Below, piece after piece: positions 1 to 7,691 of a stretch of DNA of 64,000 nucleotides; positions within the stretch are counted from its first letter, which is position 1, and every line of letters begins with the position of its first letter. Below the pieces are notes generated by a model that was not told where the DNA came from, ran no database searches, and was given only the letters and a program-made list of their open reading frames with translations. The stretch comes from an uncultured Flavobacteriaceae bacterium (GTDB lineage Bacteria; Bacteroidota; Bacteroidia; Flavobacteriales; Flavobacteriaceae), in the NCBI GenBank assembly GCA_943788165.1, contig CALSPF010000002.1, positions 747,890 through 811,889 on the forward strand, given 5' to 3'. Made by a program: the position numbers and the translations under genes.

Positions 1-82
1 AGTATCCGTGTTGTGCAAGTACGATGGCTAAGGCTTTTCCGATTCCGGAGCTCGCTCCAACGATGATGGCTTTTTTTGACAT
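1..82 (-). CDS. Short-chain dehydrogenase/reductase, N-terminal fragment
   Basis: The ATG lies at 82-80 and the gene runs off the left edge of the window, so only about 27 residues are visible. They hold the Rossmann dinucleotide-binding motif GASSGIG right after the first beta strand (KAIIV), which is diagnostic of NAD(P)-dependent short-chain dehydrogenases. The substrate cannot be told. It starts one base after the stop codon of the fatty acid hydroxylase upstream, so the two are almost certainly co-transcribed and translationally coupled. It is too short for the ORF track. Confidence 0.8.
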   Translation of the reverse strand, partial: MSKKAIIVGASSGIGKALAIVLAQHGY

Positions 83-83
83 A

Positions 84-1175
84 TTATAGATTTAGGTGAG
101 TGTCGTCGCAAAAGGGTCCCTTTGCTGTTTTCTTGCAATTGCACAAACGAACTTCTCCTGTTAGTTTTGCAGTGAATTTCTGCGGCTTGATTTTAGAGCC
201 GTGATGGGAGCCATCGCAAAAGGGCTGATTGGCACTCCGCCCACAGGCACACCACAAATAGTTTTCTCCTTTGGTTAAGGTCAAAGTTGCTGCTTCCTTG
301 GTAACGGTTTGTTTTATTAGGTGGTCTTTGTGCCAATCACTTTGTTTGTCCGGGGAAGTAAGAAAGGGGTAAAAATAAGCTGAAGTCCAAGGATCGTTTG
401 TTTTTTTCTGAAGGCCGTACTGCTTTGGGTAACTTCGCTGAAAAGTTGCGGTCCCAAAAAGTTGATCCCAGAAACTAAACATATTGCCAAAATTGCCATT
501 TGGATCACTTGCCTCATCAAGCAGTGAAGTACCGTGATGGGAATGATGAAAAGCTGGAGTAATAATAATGCGTTCCAAAATTTTTATGATAGGTCGCAAA
601 GCAGCAAATTCATAAAATGGCTTGTCCCAACGAAGTCTACTGTGCGATCCAATAATTATTAATTGTTTGAGAACCAATCCCAAGGCAACCGCTTTTGCTC
701 CTCCGGCAAAAACAATAAAACCAACCCACCAAATATTGGGCATAAGAATGTAATACAAAAAGGCATTTCGGTAGGAAACAAAGTAGCCCATTTCTTCTGC
801 CTGATGGTGTGCGCGGTGCAATTTCCATAGGAAGGAGGTTTCGTGTGCACTGCGGTGATACCAATACTGTAACACGTCATCTATCAAAAGGTAAACCAGT
901 AATGCCCAGCCAAAAGAAAGTTCATTGAAGAGAGATTGTTGTTCGGGAAAAAAAGTGTTACCGACAAGATAAACACAAAAGACAATGACAGGTTTAATGC
1001 CTGTGGAAAGCAATAAAAAACTAACAATCTCTTGAATCCAATCATCCGTCTTTCGTTTTGAATTAAAGAGGTAACCCGAAAGGGTTTCCATCAATCCAAA
1101 CCCAATTAAAATACTTAAAACCAAGATGACATCGAAATTTTCAATGCCCAGTAGGCGTACTAATAATTCACTCAT
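84..1175 (-). CDS. Fatty acid hydroxylase/sterol desaturase-family protein fused to two CDGSH iron-sulfur motifs
   Basis: 363 aa. Residues 1-250 are a membrane di-iron hydroxylase: several hydrophobic segments and the histidine clusters HRSAH (107-111), HRAHH (120-124) and HHSHH (210-214). Residues about 305-363 carry two CDGSH-type Fe-S motifs: C309-x-C311 with C320-D-G-S-H324, and C345-x-C347 with C356-D-D-T-H360. In the family, the three Cys and one His bind a 2Fe-2S cluster. The tandem Fe-S tail could pass electrons to the di-iron centre; that role is inferred. The start overlaps the amidase stop by one base (TAATG), and the SDR follows after one base, so the three genes form one unit. 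The lipid substrate is unknown. Confidence 0.8.
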   Translation of the reverse strand: MSELLVRLLGIENFDVILVLSILIGFGLMETLSGYLFNSKRKTDDWIQEIVSFLLLSTGIKPVIVFCVYLVGNTFFPEQQSLFNELSFGWALLVYLLIDDVLQYWYHRSAHETSFLWKLHRAHHQAEEMGYFVSYRNAFLYYILMPNIWWVGFIVFAGGAKAVALGLVLKQLIIIGSHSRLRWDKPFYEFAALRPIIKILERIIITPAFHHSHHGTSLLDEASDPNGNFGNMFSFWDQLFGTATFQRSYPKQYGLQKKTNDPWTSAYFYPFLTSPDKQSDWHKDHLIKQTVTKEAATLTLTKGENYLWCACGRSANQPFCDGSHHGSKIKPQKFTAKLTGEVRLCNCKKTAKGPFCDDTHLNL

Positions 1176-2758
1176 TATTCTTCGTCATTAGCTCTAAAGG
1201 TAGGGGTGATTCTTGCCTTGGTGTTTTGCTCAAAACCATAGGCAACTTCAATTAGAGTTGGTTCACTCCAGGCTCTTCCAAAGAAAGATAAGCCTACAGG
1301 TAGACCGTGAATATCTCCCATGGGAATGGTAATGTTTGGGTAGCCCGACCATGCCGCGGGAGAAGAACTACCCAGATGATAGTTATCTCCATTGAGCCAA
1401 TCGGTACTCCAAGCTGGGCTGCCCGTAGGGGCAATAATAGCATCTAGGTTGTATTCATCCATTACACGATCAATACCCTCTTGTTGACTCATGCGAATTA
1501 AATTTTTTAAAGCCGTTTGATAGGCTTCACTTTCCAAGCCTTCTTTGTCGTTAGCCATTTTAAGATAAGCTTGATTGTAGTACTTCAATTCAATGGAATC
1601 TTGTTCGTTAAAGGCAATTAACTCGTCTAAATTTTTAATGGGAGCATTTTCACCTAAAGAAGTAAAATAAGCATTCAATCCGTCTTTATATTCATGTAGC
1701 ATTACTTGAAAGGAGTTCCGTCCAGTTTCACGCGGAGCGATGGCGTCAATTTCAATCACTTCTGCGCCCAAGCTTTTTAATGTTCTAACCGACTTGCGAA
1801 CAAGACTGTCTACCTCAGTATTTTCTCCTAATGGTGCAGTATACAATGCAATGCGTTTTCCCTGAACACCGTCAAGCTTTAGAAAAGGAGAATAGTCAGT
1901 TAAGGCATGCTCCTTACTAGCTAATGTTTTACTGTCTTTTTTATCTACACCTGTCAAAACGCCGAGGGTTAACACAGCATCGGTGAGTGTTCGCGCCATG
2001 GGTCCGGCGGTATCTTGGGTGAACGAAATGGGGATAATCCCCGATCGACTGATGAGTCCTACCGTAGGTTTTATTCCTACAATCCCATTGGCATTGGAAG
2101 GACAAACAATGGAACCGTTGGTTTCAGTTCCAATGGCTAAAACAGTTAAGTTGGCCGAAACAGCCGCACCAGATCCAGCACTTGATCCACAAGGATTACG
2201 GGTCAATACATAAGGATTTTTCGTTTGACCATTTATCCCACTCCATCCGCTAGAAGAGTTCTGTCCCCGAAAATTGGCCCATTCACTCAAATTGGCTTTC
2301 GCTAATATTATTGCTCCAGCAGCTCTCAGTTTTGCGGTAACTTCACTATCCTGCAGGGGTTTTGAATCCATCAGTGCTCGAGATCCAGCGGTAGTAGCCA
2401 TTTTATCGTGGGTGTCTATATTATCTTTTAATACAATTGGAATACCATGTAATGGTCCACGTCGTTTTCCAGCAGCTAATTCAGCGTCCAATTCGTTGGC
2501 TATGGCAAGCGCATCTGGATTAACTTCTATGATAGATCGAAGCGTTGGTCCTTTTCTATCAATGCGTTCAATGCGGTTTAGATAGGCTTGGGTCACGTCC
2601 GTAATTGTATATTCACCTGAAGCGTATCCAGAAGAAAGTTTACGAATGTCTGACTCAAGGTAGGGAAAGTCATTAAGCTGTTCACTTGCTTTATGATTGT
2701 TTTGATTACATCCAATTATAGTTGTTAGTAGAAAAAGGTATAAGATAGTTGGTTTCAT
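1175..2758 (-). CDS. Amidase-signature family hydrolase, lipoprotein
   Basis: 527 aa. It belongs to the amidase signature family (GatA/FAAH-like), which hydrolyses amides with a Ser-cisSer-Lys triad. Visible candidates are Lys111 in VLKDNID, the cis-Ser near 192 in CGSSAGSG, and the nucleophile Ser216 in ETNGSIVCP. The N-terminus is a lipoprotein signal (hydrophobic stretch ending LTTIIGC), so the enzyme is probably anchored in the periplasm or outer membrane. This argues against a role as GatA in tRNA amidation. It is the first gene of the minus-strand group amidase / hydroxylase-CDGSH / SDR and overlaps the next start by one base. The substrate is unknown. Confidence 0.85.
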   Translation of the reverse strand: MKPTILYLFLLTTIIGCNQNNHKASEQLNDFPYLESDIRKLSSGYASGEYTITDVTQAYLNRIERIDRKGPTLRSIIEVNPDALAIANELDAELAAGKRRGPLHGIPIVLKDNIDTHDKMATTAGSRALMDSKPLQDSEVTAKLRAAGAIILAKANLSEWANFRGQNSSSGWSGINGQTKNPYVLTRNPCGSSAGSGAAVSANLTVLAIGTETNGSIVCPSNANGIVGIKPTVGLISRSGIIPISFTQDTAGPMARTLTDAVLTLGVLTGVDKKDSKTLASKEHALTDYSPFLKLDGVQGKRIALYTAPLGENTEVDSLVRKSVRTLKSLGAEVIEIDAIAPRETGRNSFQVMLHEYKDGLNAYFTSLGENAPIKNLDELIAFNEQDSIELKYYNQAYLKMANDKEGLESEAYQTALKNLIRMSQQEGIDRVMDEYNLDAIIAPTGSPAWSTDWLNGDNYHLGSSSPAAWSGYPNITIPMGDIHGLPVGLSFFGRAWSEPTLIEVAYGFEQNTKARITPTFRANDEE

Positions 2759-2850
2759 AATTCCGTTATCATTTGACCATTAAATTAGCTCTTTTTAAAG
2801 AAAAATAACATTAAAGTTGAAATCCATTTCAAAAAAAACAAAGGAAAAGT

Positions 2851-2881
2851 TTGTTTATTTCAATACGGGGCTTAGATTTGT
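2851..2881 (+). promoter_or_regulatory. Bacteroidota-type promoter of the Phe/Tyr operon
   Basis: TTTG at 2851-2854 and TAGATTTG at 2874-2881 are separated by exactly 19 bases. This matches the Bacteroidota housekeeping promoter consensus TTTG-N19-TAnnTTTG. Transcription would begin near 2887, some ten bases before the leader-peptide ATG. Confidence 0.8.
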
Positions 2882-2897
2882 AGTTAATTAGAACAAA

Positions 2898-2966
2898 ATG
2901 AACAACACGTTTTTATATCGCAACACTTTTTTTTACTTCTTTAACGAGGCAGAAAGGACTTTGTAA
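2898..2966 (+). CDS. Phe/Tyr-rich leader peptide of the aromatic amino acid operon
   Basis: A 22-codon ORF, too short for the ORF track, starts just after the promoter and ends 64 bases before the pheA ATG. It contains five Phe and two Tyr codons, five of them in the run TFFYFF (codons 10-15). It ends immediately before the antiterminator/terminator elements. This is the arrangement of an attenuation leader such as E. coli pheL, although the sequence itself is unrelated. Stalling of the ribosome at the Phe/Tyr run would sense charged tRNA-Phe and tRNA-Tyr. There is no clear Shine-Dalgarno sequence, as is usual in this phylum. Confidence 0.8.
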   Translation: MNNTFLYRNTFFYFFNEAERTL

Positions 2967-3020
2967 TATATCAACGCAACGATAGAAAAAGTCCTGACAT
3001 TTGTTCGGGACTTTTTTTTT
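2955..3020 (+). promoter_or_regulatory. Transcription attenuator (antiterminator/terminator switch)
   Basis: AGGACTTT at 2955-2962, in the last codons of the leader, is perfectly complementary to AAAGTCCT at 2988-2995. That second segment is also the 5' arm of the terminator hairpin. A ribosome stalled on the Phe/Tyr codons (2928-2942) leaves 2955-2962 free to pair, giving antitermination. A ribosome that reaches the stop codon (2964-2966) covers it, and the terminator forms. The three elements overlap as in classical ribosome-mediated attenuation. Confidence 0.75.
2986..3020 (+). terminator. Intrinsic terminator of the pheA leader
   Basis: The arms AAAAAGTCCTGA and TTCGGGACTTTTT form the hairpin (one G-T pair, loop CATTTGT), followed by a run of T. 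It lies 11 bases before the pheA ATG at 3031. The ORF-track start at 3001 (TTG) falls inside this hairpin and is therefore not used. Confidence 0.75.
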
Positions 3021-3030
3021 GGGGTATACT

Positions 3031-3855
3031 ATGGAAACAAAAACAGCAATACAAGGAATTAAAGGGTCATTTCACCATGCCGTGGCGATGAATTATTTTC
3101 ATCAAGGGGTTAAATTGGAGGAATGCCTAAGTTTCGACACCCTAGTTGCTGCTGTCTTAGATGCTAAGGTGCAGCATGCTGTTATGGCCTTGGAAAATTC
3201 AATCGCTGGATCTATAATACCCAATTATGCTTTAATCGATCGGAATGATTTATCAATTATCGGAGAATATAACCTAACCATTCATCATAATTTGATGGCT
3301 TTGGAAGGCCAGTCTATAGCCGATTTAACCGAAGTGCATTCCCATCCGATGGCCCTCTTGCAATGCAAGGCTTTTTTTCAAGCATATCCGCATATTCGTT
3401 TGATTGAAGCGGCCGATACAGCCGATGTTGCACGATCTATTTCTGCCGAAAATCGCAAGGGAATTGGAGCGATTGCACCAAAGCAAGCGGCCGAAATCTA
3501 CGAATTAAACATATTCGCACATTCCATACAAACCATTCAAGATAATGTTACCCGTTTTGTCATCATTCAGAAAAAAAGTGATGTAATTGAGAATAAGCAA
3601 GTCAATAAAGCTTCTTTAAAATTTATTTTAGATCATCAACGGGGAAGTTTGGCAGCTGTACTCAATGTAATGAGTGATTGTCTATTGAACCTAACAAAAA
3701 TACAGTCTCTTCCCGTAATTGAAACACCAGGGAAATATGCCTTTTTTGTTGATGTTACTTTTGATCATTTACATCAGTATGAAAAAGCGCGCAAGATTTT
3801 AGTAATCATGGCATTAGAATTTAAAATCCTTGGAGAATATAACACCGCCAAATGA
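3031..3855 (+). CDS. pheA: Prephenate dehydratase
   Basis: 274 aa, starting at ATG 3031 (METKTAIQG). It converts prephenate to phenylpyruvate, the committed step to Phe. The substrate domain carries ALENSIAGSI and the catalytic TRF motif (NVTRF); the C-terminal part is an ACT regulatory domain (QRGSLAAVL, then IQSLPV in place of the ESRP seen in other lineages). There is no chorismate mutase domain; that activity is on the last gene of the operon. The stop overlaps the next start (ATGA). Expression is under the upstream attenuator, and feedback control by Phe through the ACT domain is expected. Confidence 0.95.
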   Translation: METKTAIQGIKGSFHHAVAMNYFHQGVKLEECLSFDTLVAAVLDAKVQHAVMALENSIAGSIIPNYALIDRNDLSIIGEYNLTIHHNLMALEGQSIADLTEVHSHPMALLQCKAFFQAYPHIRLIEAADTADVARSISAENRKGIGAIAPKQAAEIYELNIFAHSIQTIQDNVTRFVIIQKKSDVIENKQVNKASLKFILDHQRGSLAAVLNVMSDCLLNLTKIQSLPVIETPGKYAFFVDVTFDHLHQYEKARKILVIMALEFKILGEYNTAK

Positions 3856-5009
3856 TGAAAACAACAACCGCAACCCGTCTTGAAAGTGTAAAAGAATACT
3901 ATTTCTCCAAAAAATTGAGAGAAGTAGCTGGGCTTATTCAAGCTGGGAAGCCTGTGCTGAATATGGGGATTGGAAGCCCAGACCTACCACCACATCCGTC
4001 TGTAGTAGAAGCCTTACAGGCAGGTTTGTCTCACCCAAAGGCACATATGTACCAGAGTTATCAAGGCTTACCCGCATTGCGCGAGGCCATGGCAGGCTTT
4101 TATCAGCGAAACTATAATGTTAGCCTCAATCCTTCATCTGACATTCTCCCCCTTATGGGATCCAAAGAAGGGATCATGCATATATCTCTAGCGTTTTTAA
4201 ACAGAGGCGATGAGGTGCTCATTCCCAATCCAGGTTATCCAACCTACAGTTCAGTCACTCAGTTGGTTGAAGCAACACCTGTTTTTTATGCTTTAAGTGG
4301 AGACAACGATTGGCAACCTGATTTTGCTGCTCTTGAAGCCATGGATACCTCTAAGATTAAACTTATGTGGTTGAATTATCCCCATATGCCAACTGGAGCA
4401 ATGGCACAAACAGCCACTTTTACACGTTTAATCAAATGGGCAAAAGACAATGAAATTTTATTGGTTAACGATAACCCTTACAGTTTTATCCTCAATGATT
4501 ATCCACAAAGTGTTTTGTCATTACCAGATGCTAAGGAGGTTTGTATGGAATTAAATTCCTTGAGTAAATCCTTCAATATGGCGGGCTGGCGTGTTGGAAT
4601 ATTGGCGGGGAATCAAGACAACATTCAAGCGGTATTGAAAGTAAAAAGTAATATGGATTCGGGTATGTTTTATGGCATTCAACAAGGAGCCATTGCAGCG
4701 CTTAATACTTCCAACAGTTGGTTCGATGAACTGAATGAGGTGTACCAAAGACGTCGTTCCCTAGTAGAAGAATTGGCTCGTTTAATGCATTCCACTCCCG
4801 ATCCGGATAGTGTAGGTATGTTTGTTTGGGCTAAACTAAATGACAACAGTCTTTCGGCTGAAGAATTCATTGATAATATTTTATACCAGAAAGACATCTT
4901 TATTACGCCAGGAACAATATTTGGAAGTCAAGGAGAAGGCTATATTCGTTTTTCACTCTGCGTTACTGAAGAGCAAATACAAACAGCCATTAATCGAATC
5001 AAAGCATGA
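3852..5009 (+). CDS. Class I/II aminotransferase of the aromatic amino acid operon
   Basis: 385 aa, fold-type I PLP aminotransferase. Lys239 in SLSKSFNMAGWRVG is the Schiff-base lysine; NPGYPTY and NDNPYSF are the usual cofactor-site segments. By position between pheA and tyrA it most likely transaminates phenylpyruvate and 4-hydroxyphenylpyruvate to Phe and Tyr (inference). The usual NxPNNPTG segment reads NYPHMPTG here, with His in place of the cofactor-contacting Asn. Homologous operon genes in Bacteroidota are sometimes annotated as aspartate or LL-diaminopimelate aminotransferases, so the substrate is not settled. The start may be ATG 3852 or 3855. Both ends overlap the neighbouring genes by four bases or fewer. 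Confidence 0.85.
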   Translation: MMKTTTATRLESVKEYYFSKKLREVAGLIQAGKPVLNMGIGSPDLPPHPSVVEALQAGLSHPKAHMYQSYQGLPALREAMAGFYQRNYNVSLNPSSDILPLMGSKEGIMHISLAFLNRGDEVLIPNPGYPTYSSVTQLVEATPVFYALSGDNDWQPDFAALEAMDTSKIKLMWLNYPHMPTGAMAQTATFTRLIKWAKDNEILLVNDNPYSFILNDYPQSVLSLPDAKEVCMELNSLSKSFNMAGWRVGILAGNQDNIQAVLKVKSNMDSGMFYGIQQGAIAALNTSNSWFDELNEVYQRRRSLVEELARLMHSTPDPDSVGMFVWAKLNDNSLSAEEFIDNILYQKDIFITPGTIFGSQGEGYIRFSLCVTEEQIQTAINRIKA

Positions 5010-5863
5010 AATTATATGTTATCGGTATCGGATTAATTGGGGGTTCCATGGCCATGGACTTGAAAAAGTGTTATTCGGCTATTGAAGTGATTGGCGTTGA
5101 TACCAACGAAGCTCATTTGGAAGAAGCACTTGCCAGGGGCATTATAGATAAGAAAGGAAGCTTAAAAGACATCGATCAAGCTGACCGAGTGATTCTGAGT
5201 ATACCTGTGAAAGACAGTTTGGCTTTGCTGCCAACATTGTTGGACCAGTTGAATGAAAATGCATTGTTGTGGGATGTAGGTTCAACCAAAGAAGAACTGT
5301 GTAAAGTGGTAGAAACACATCCAAAACGCGACCAATATTTAGCTGCGCATCCCATAGCAGGTACAGAGTTTTCTGGACCAAAGGCTGCTCATGTCGGGTT
5401 GTTTGAAGGGAAACCACAGATTTTATGTGAAACCCATAAAACCCGTCCAGATTTGTTGTCATGGGCCAAAACATCCTTTCGCCAAATGGGCATGTACCTT
5501 CGTTTTATGGAGGCCAATGACCATGATAAACACATGGCCTACGTTTCGCATTTGTCTCACATCAGTTCTTTTATGTTGGGTAAAACAGTACTTGAACAAG
5601 AAGAAGATGAACAAAATATTTTTGACTTAGCCGGTAGTGGTTTTGAATCTACTGTTCGCTTGGCCAAAAGCTCGCCAGACATGTGGGCGCCAATTTTTGA
5701 ACAAAACAAGACCAATGTATTAAGTATTTTATCTTCTTACATTGAGAATTTAGAGAATTTTAAACGCAAATTAGAAAATGATGACATTGCTGATCTGCAC
5801 CAACAAATGAAACATACAAATCAATTAACAACAATCCTTAACGGGATTAAACACAACAATTAG
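5006..5863 (+). CDS. tyrA: Prephenate dehydrogenase
   Basis: 285 aa. It oxidatively decarboxylates prephenate to 4-hydroxyphenylpyruvate with NAD(P)+, the Tyr branch. An N-terminal Rossmann motif GIGLIGGSMAMDL is followed by the TyrA signatures DVGSTKE and HPIAGTE and the helical dimerisation domain with HMAYVSHLSH. It overlaps the aminotransferase by four bases (ATGA) and is followed after two bases by the DAHP synthase gene. No ACT domain is present. Confidence 0.95.
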   Translation: MKLYVIGIGLIGGSMAMDLKKCYSAIEVIGVDTNEAHLEEALARGIIDKKGSLKDIDQADRVILSIPVKDSLALLPTLLDQLNENALLWDVGSTKEELCKVVETHPKRDQYLAAHPIAGTEFSGPKAAHVGLFEGKPQILCETHKTRPDLLSWAKTSFRQMGMYLRFMEANDHDKHMAYVSHLSHISSFMLGKTVLEQEEDEQNIFDLAGSGFESTVRLAKSSPDMWAPIFEQNKTNVLSILSSYIENLENFKRKLENDDIADLHQQMKHTNQLTTILNGIKHNN

Positions 5864-5865
5864 TT

Positions 5866-6948
5866 ATGGAGAATACTCCCGCAATGCGCGAATGGTTGAA
5901 CGATTTCGGTCTATCGCATCCCTTAGTTATCGGTGGTCCTTGTAGTGCCGAGACAGAAGAACAAGTCATGAAAATTGCTCATGAATTGAAAGACACTGAT
6001 GTAACAGTATATCGTGCTGGAATTTGGAAACCCAGAACACGCCCGGGTATGTTCGAAGGGGTTGGAGCAATTGGATTAAAATGGCTACAACGCGTGAAGG
6101 AAGAAACGGGAATGTTAACGGCGACTGAAGTAGCCAACAAAGATCATGTTAAGTTAGCGCTGGAGCATGACATCGACATCTTGTGGATTGGTGCCCGTTC
6201 TACTGTAAGTCCATTCATTGTGCAGGAAATTGCTGATGCTTTGGAAGGTACAGACAAGATCGTTTTGGTGAAAAATCCTGTCAATCCAGATGTAGCACTG
6301 TGGTTAGGTGGAGTAGAACGTTTGTATACGGCAAACATTAAGAACTTAGGGTTAATCCACCGCGGATTTTCTGCGTATGGAAAATCAAAATACAGAAACA
6401 ATCCTGAATGGCAAATTGCCGTTGAGGTGCAAAACAGGTTCCCTGACTTACCTTTAATTTGTGATCCTTCTCATATTACAGGGAACAGAGAAATGATTTT
6501 CGATACCTGCCAAATGGCCTTGGACTTAAATTTTGATGGTTTAATGATTGAAAGCCACTGGGATCCAGACAATGCATGGAGTGATGCTGCACAGCAAGTT
6601 ACCCCTGAAAAATTGGTTCAGATTATGTGCGATTTAAAAATTCGCGAAGCAACAACAGATGAGGCTTCATACCAGACTGCTTTACAAAATTTACGTGCAC
6701 AAATAGACATTGCTGATCAGACAATACTAGACACTTTGGGTAATCGCATGAAAGTAGCCGAAGCGATTGGCGAACTCAAGAAAGAAAACAATGTTGCCGT
6801 ATTGCAAAACAAACGTTGGAATGAAATTCTAGGAAAGATGGTTTTGGAAGGTGAAAGCCGTGGTTTATCAGAAGAATTTGTCTTGCGCATGTTCAAGGCG
6901 ATTCATCAAGAATCCATCAATCACCAAGAACAGATTGTAAAAGCATAA
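5866..6948 (+). CDS. Bifunctional DAHP synthase / chorismate mutase
   Basis: 360 aa. Residues about 1-260 are a 3-deoxy-7-phosphoheptulonate synthase of the type I beta (KDO8P synthase-like) family: GGPCSAETEEQ, KPRTRPGMFEG, and DPSHITGNRE near the metal-binding site. Residues about 265-355 are a chorismate mutase of AroQ type (LRAQIDIADQ, NRMKVAEAIGELK). The protein therefore performs both the entry step of the shikimate pathway and the branch step to prephenate, as in other Bacteroidota with this C-terminal fusion. It is the last gene of the attenuated operon and ends at a strong terminator. Confidence 0.93.
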   Translation: MENTPAMREWLNDFGLSHPLVIGGPCSAETEEQVMKIAHELKDTDVTVYRAGIWKPRTRPGMFEGVGAIGLKWLQRVKEETGMLTATEVANKDHVKLALEHDIDILWIGARSTVSPFIVQEIADALEGTDKIVLVKNPVNPDVALWLGGVERLYTANIKNLGLIHRGFSAYGKSKYRNNPEWQIAVEVQNRFPDLPLICDPSHITGNREMIFDTCQMALDLNFDGLMIESHWDPDNAWSDAAQQVTPEKLVQIMCDLKIREATTDEASYQTALQNLRAQIDIADQTILDTLGNRMKVAEAIGELKKENNVAVLQNKRWNEILGKMVLEGESRGLSEEFVLRMFKAIHQESINHQEQIVKA

Positions 6949-6950
6949 AA

Positions 6951-6982
6951 TTTTAAAAACCGACGCAAGTCGGTTTTTAAAA
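6951..6982 (+). terminator. Operon terminator
   Basis: A perfect 14-bp stem with a GCAA loop: TTTTAAAAACCGAC followed by its exact complement. It sits two bases after the DAHP synthase stop codon and ends the aromatic operon. Confidence 0.9.
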
Positions 6983-7012
6983 TATATTAGGGTTAATTAA
7001 AATCCCATTTAT

Positions 7013-7609
7013 ATGATTTTTTCCAATCTTAGCCTCATGCGCGAATCTCGTGAAGCCCTTTCTCCCTATTGGGGTGTAGGTGTTTTGGTAGCGTTTGTTT
7101 ATGCCCTTATTATTGGGGTACCTTCTGGTGTTTTTCCTGGAACTGGAGAACTTATTCCTCTACTATTAGCGGGCCCTTTTTCTGTGGGTCTTGCACTTTT
7201 TTCTTTTTCGGTTGTAAGAAAAGAGTCACCGCATTTCAATCAGCTTTTTCAAGGTTTTCAATCGCCTGTTTTTTTTAAAAGCTTTTTAGCCAATCTTTGT
7301 ATAACTATTTTGACGGTTGTAGGTTTTGTTTTATTGATAATTCCTGGTATTATAGTAGCGCTTGGGTTTGGCTTAACCTTTTTTGTAATGGCCGATCGAC
7401 CAGATTTATCTTTTACTGACTGTATTCAAGAAAGCTGGCGACTCATGGACGGCTATAAGCTTAAATATTTGGGCCTTAACATTCGTTTTATTCCATGGTA
7501 CTTTTTAGGTGTTTTGTGTTTAGGAGTAGGAGTGTTATTGGTTATTCCATGGCATTTTGTTACCATAGCGCATTTCCATGAGGAAGTCAAAGCGATACAA
7601 AGTGTTTGA
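7013..7609 (+). CDS. Multi-pass membrane protein, DUF975-like
   Basis: 198 aa with about five hydrophobic segments. The N-terminus (REALSPYWGVGVLVAFVYALI) and the central helix ending IIPGIIVALGFGLTFFVMAD, followed by FTDCIQESWRLMDGYK, resemble the DUF975 family of integral membrane proteins, whose function is not known. It stands alone between two terminators. Family assignment is from pattern only. Confidence 0.65.
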   Translation: MIFSNLSLMRESREALSPYWGVGVLVAFVYALIIGVPSGVFPGTGELIPLLLAGPFSVGLALFSFSVVRKESPHFNQLFQGFQSPVFFKSFLANLCITILTVVGFVLLIIPGIIVALGFGLTFFVMADRPDLSFTDCIQESWRLMDGYKLKYLGLNIRFIPWYFLGVLCLGVGVLLVIPWHFVTIAHFHEEVKAIQSV

Positions 7610-7627
7610 TTAAGATATTCAGATACC

Positions 7628-7658
7628 AAAAAAAAACCGCTTATAAGCGGTTTTTTTT
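7628..7658. terminator. Bidirectional terminator
   Basis: ACCGCT-TATA-AGCGGT is flanked by long A and T runs, so it can act on both strands. It lies between the convergent DUF975-like gene and the helicase gene. Confidence 0.85.
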
Positions 7659-7691
7659 ATTTTCAGAACGGGATGTTATTCAATTTAAACT

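Noticed and set aside
3001-3030. TTG start of the pheA ORF in the track
   Set aside because: It lies in the attenuator terminator; ATG 3031 fits family N-termini.
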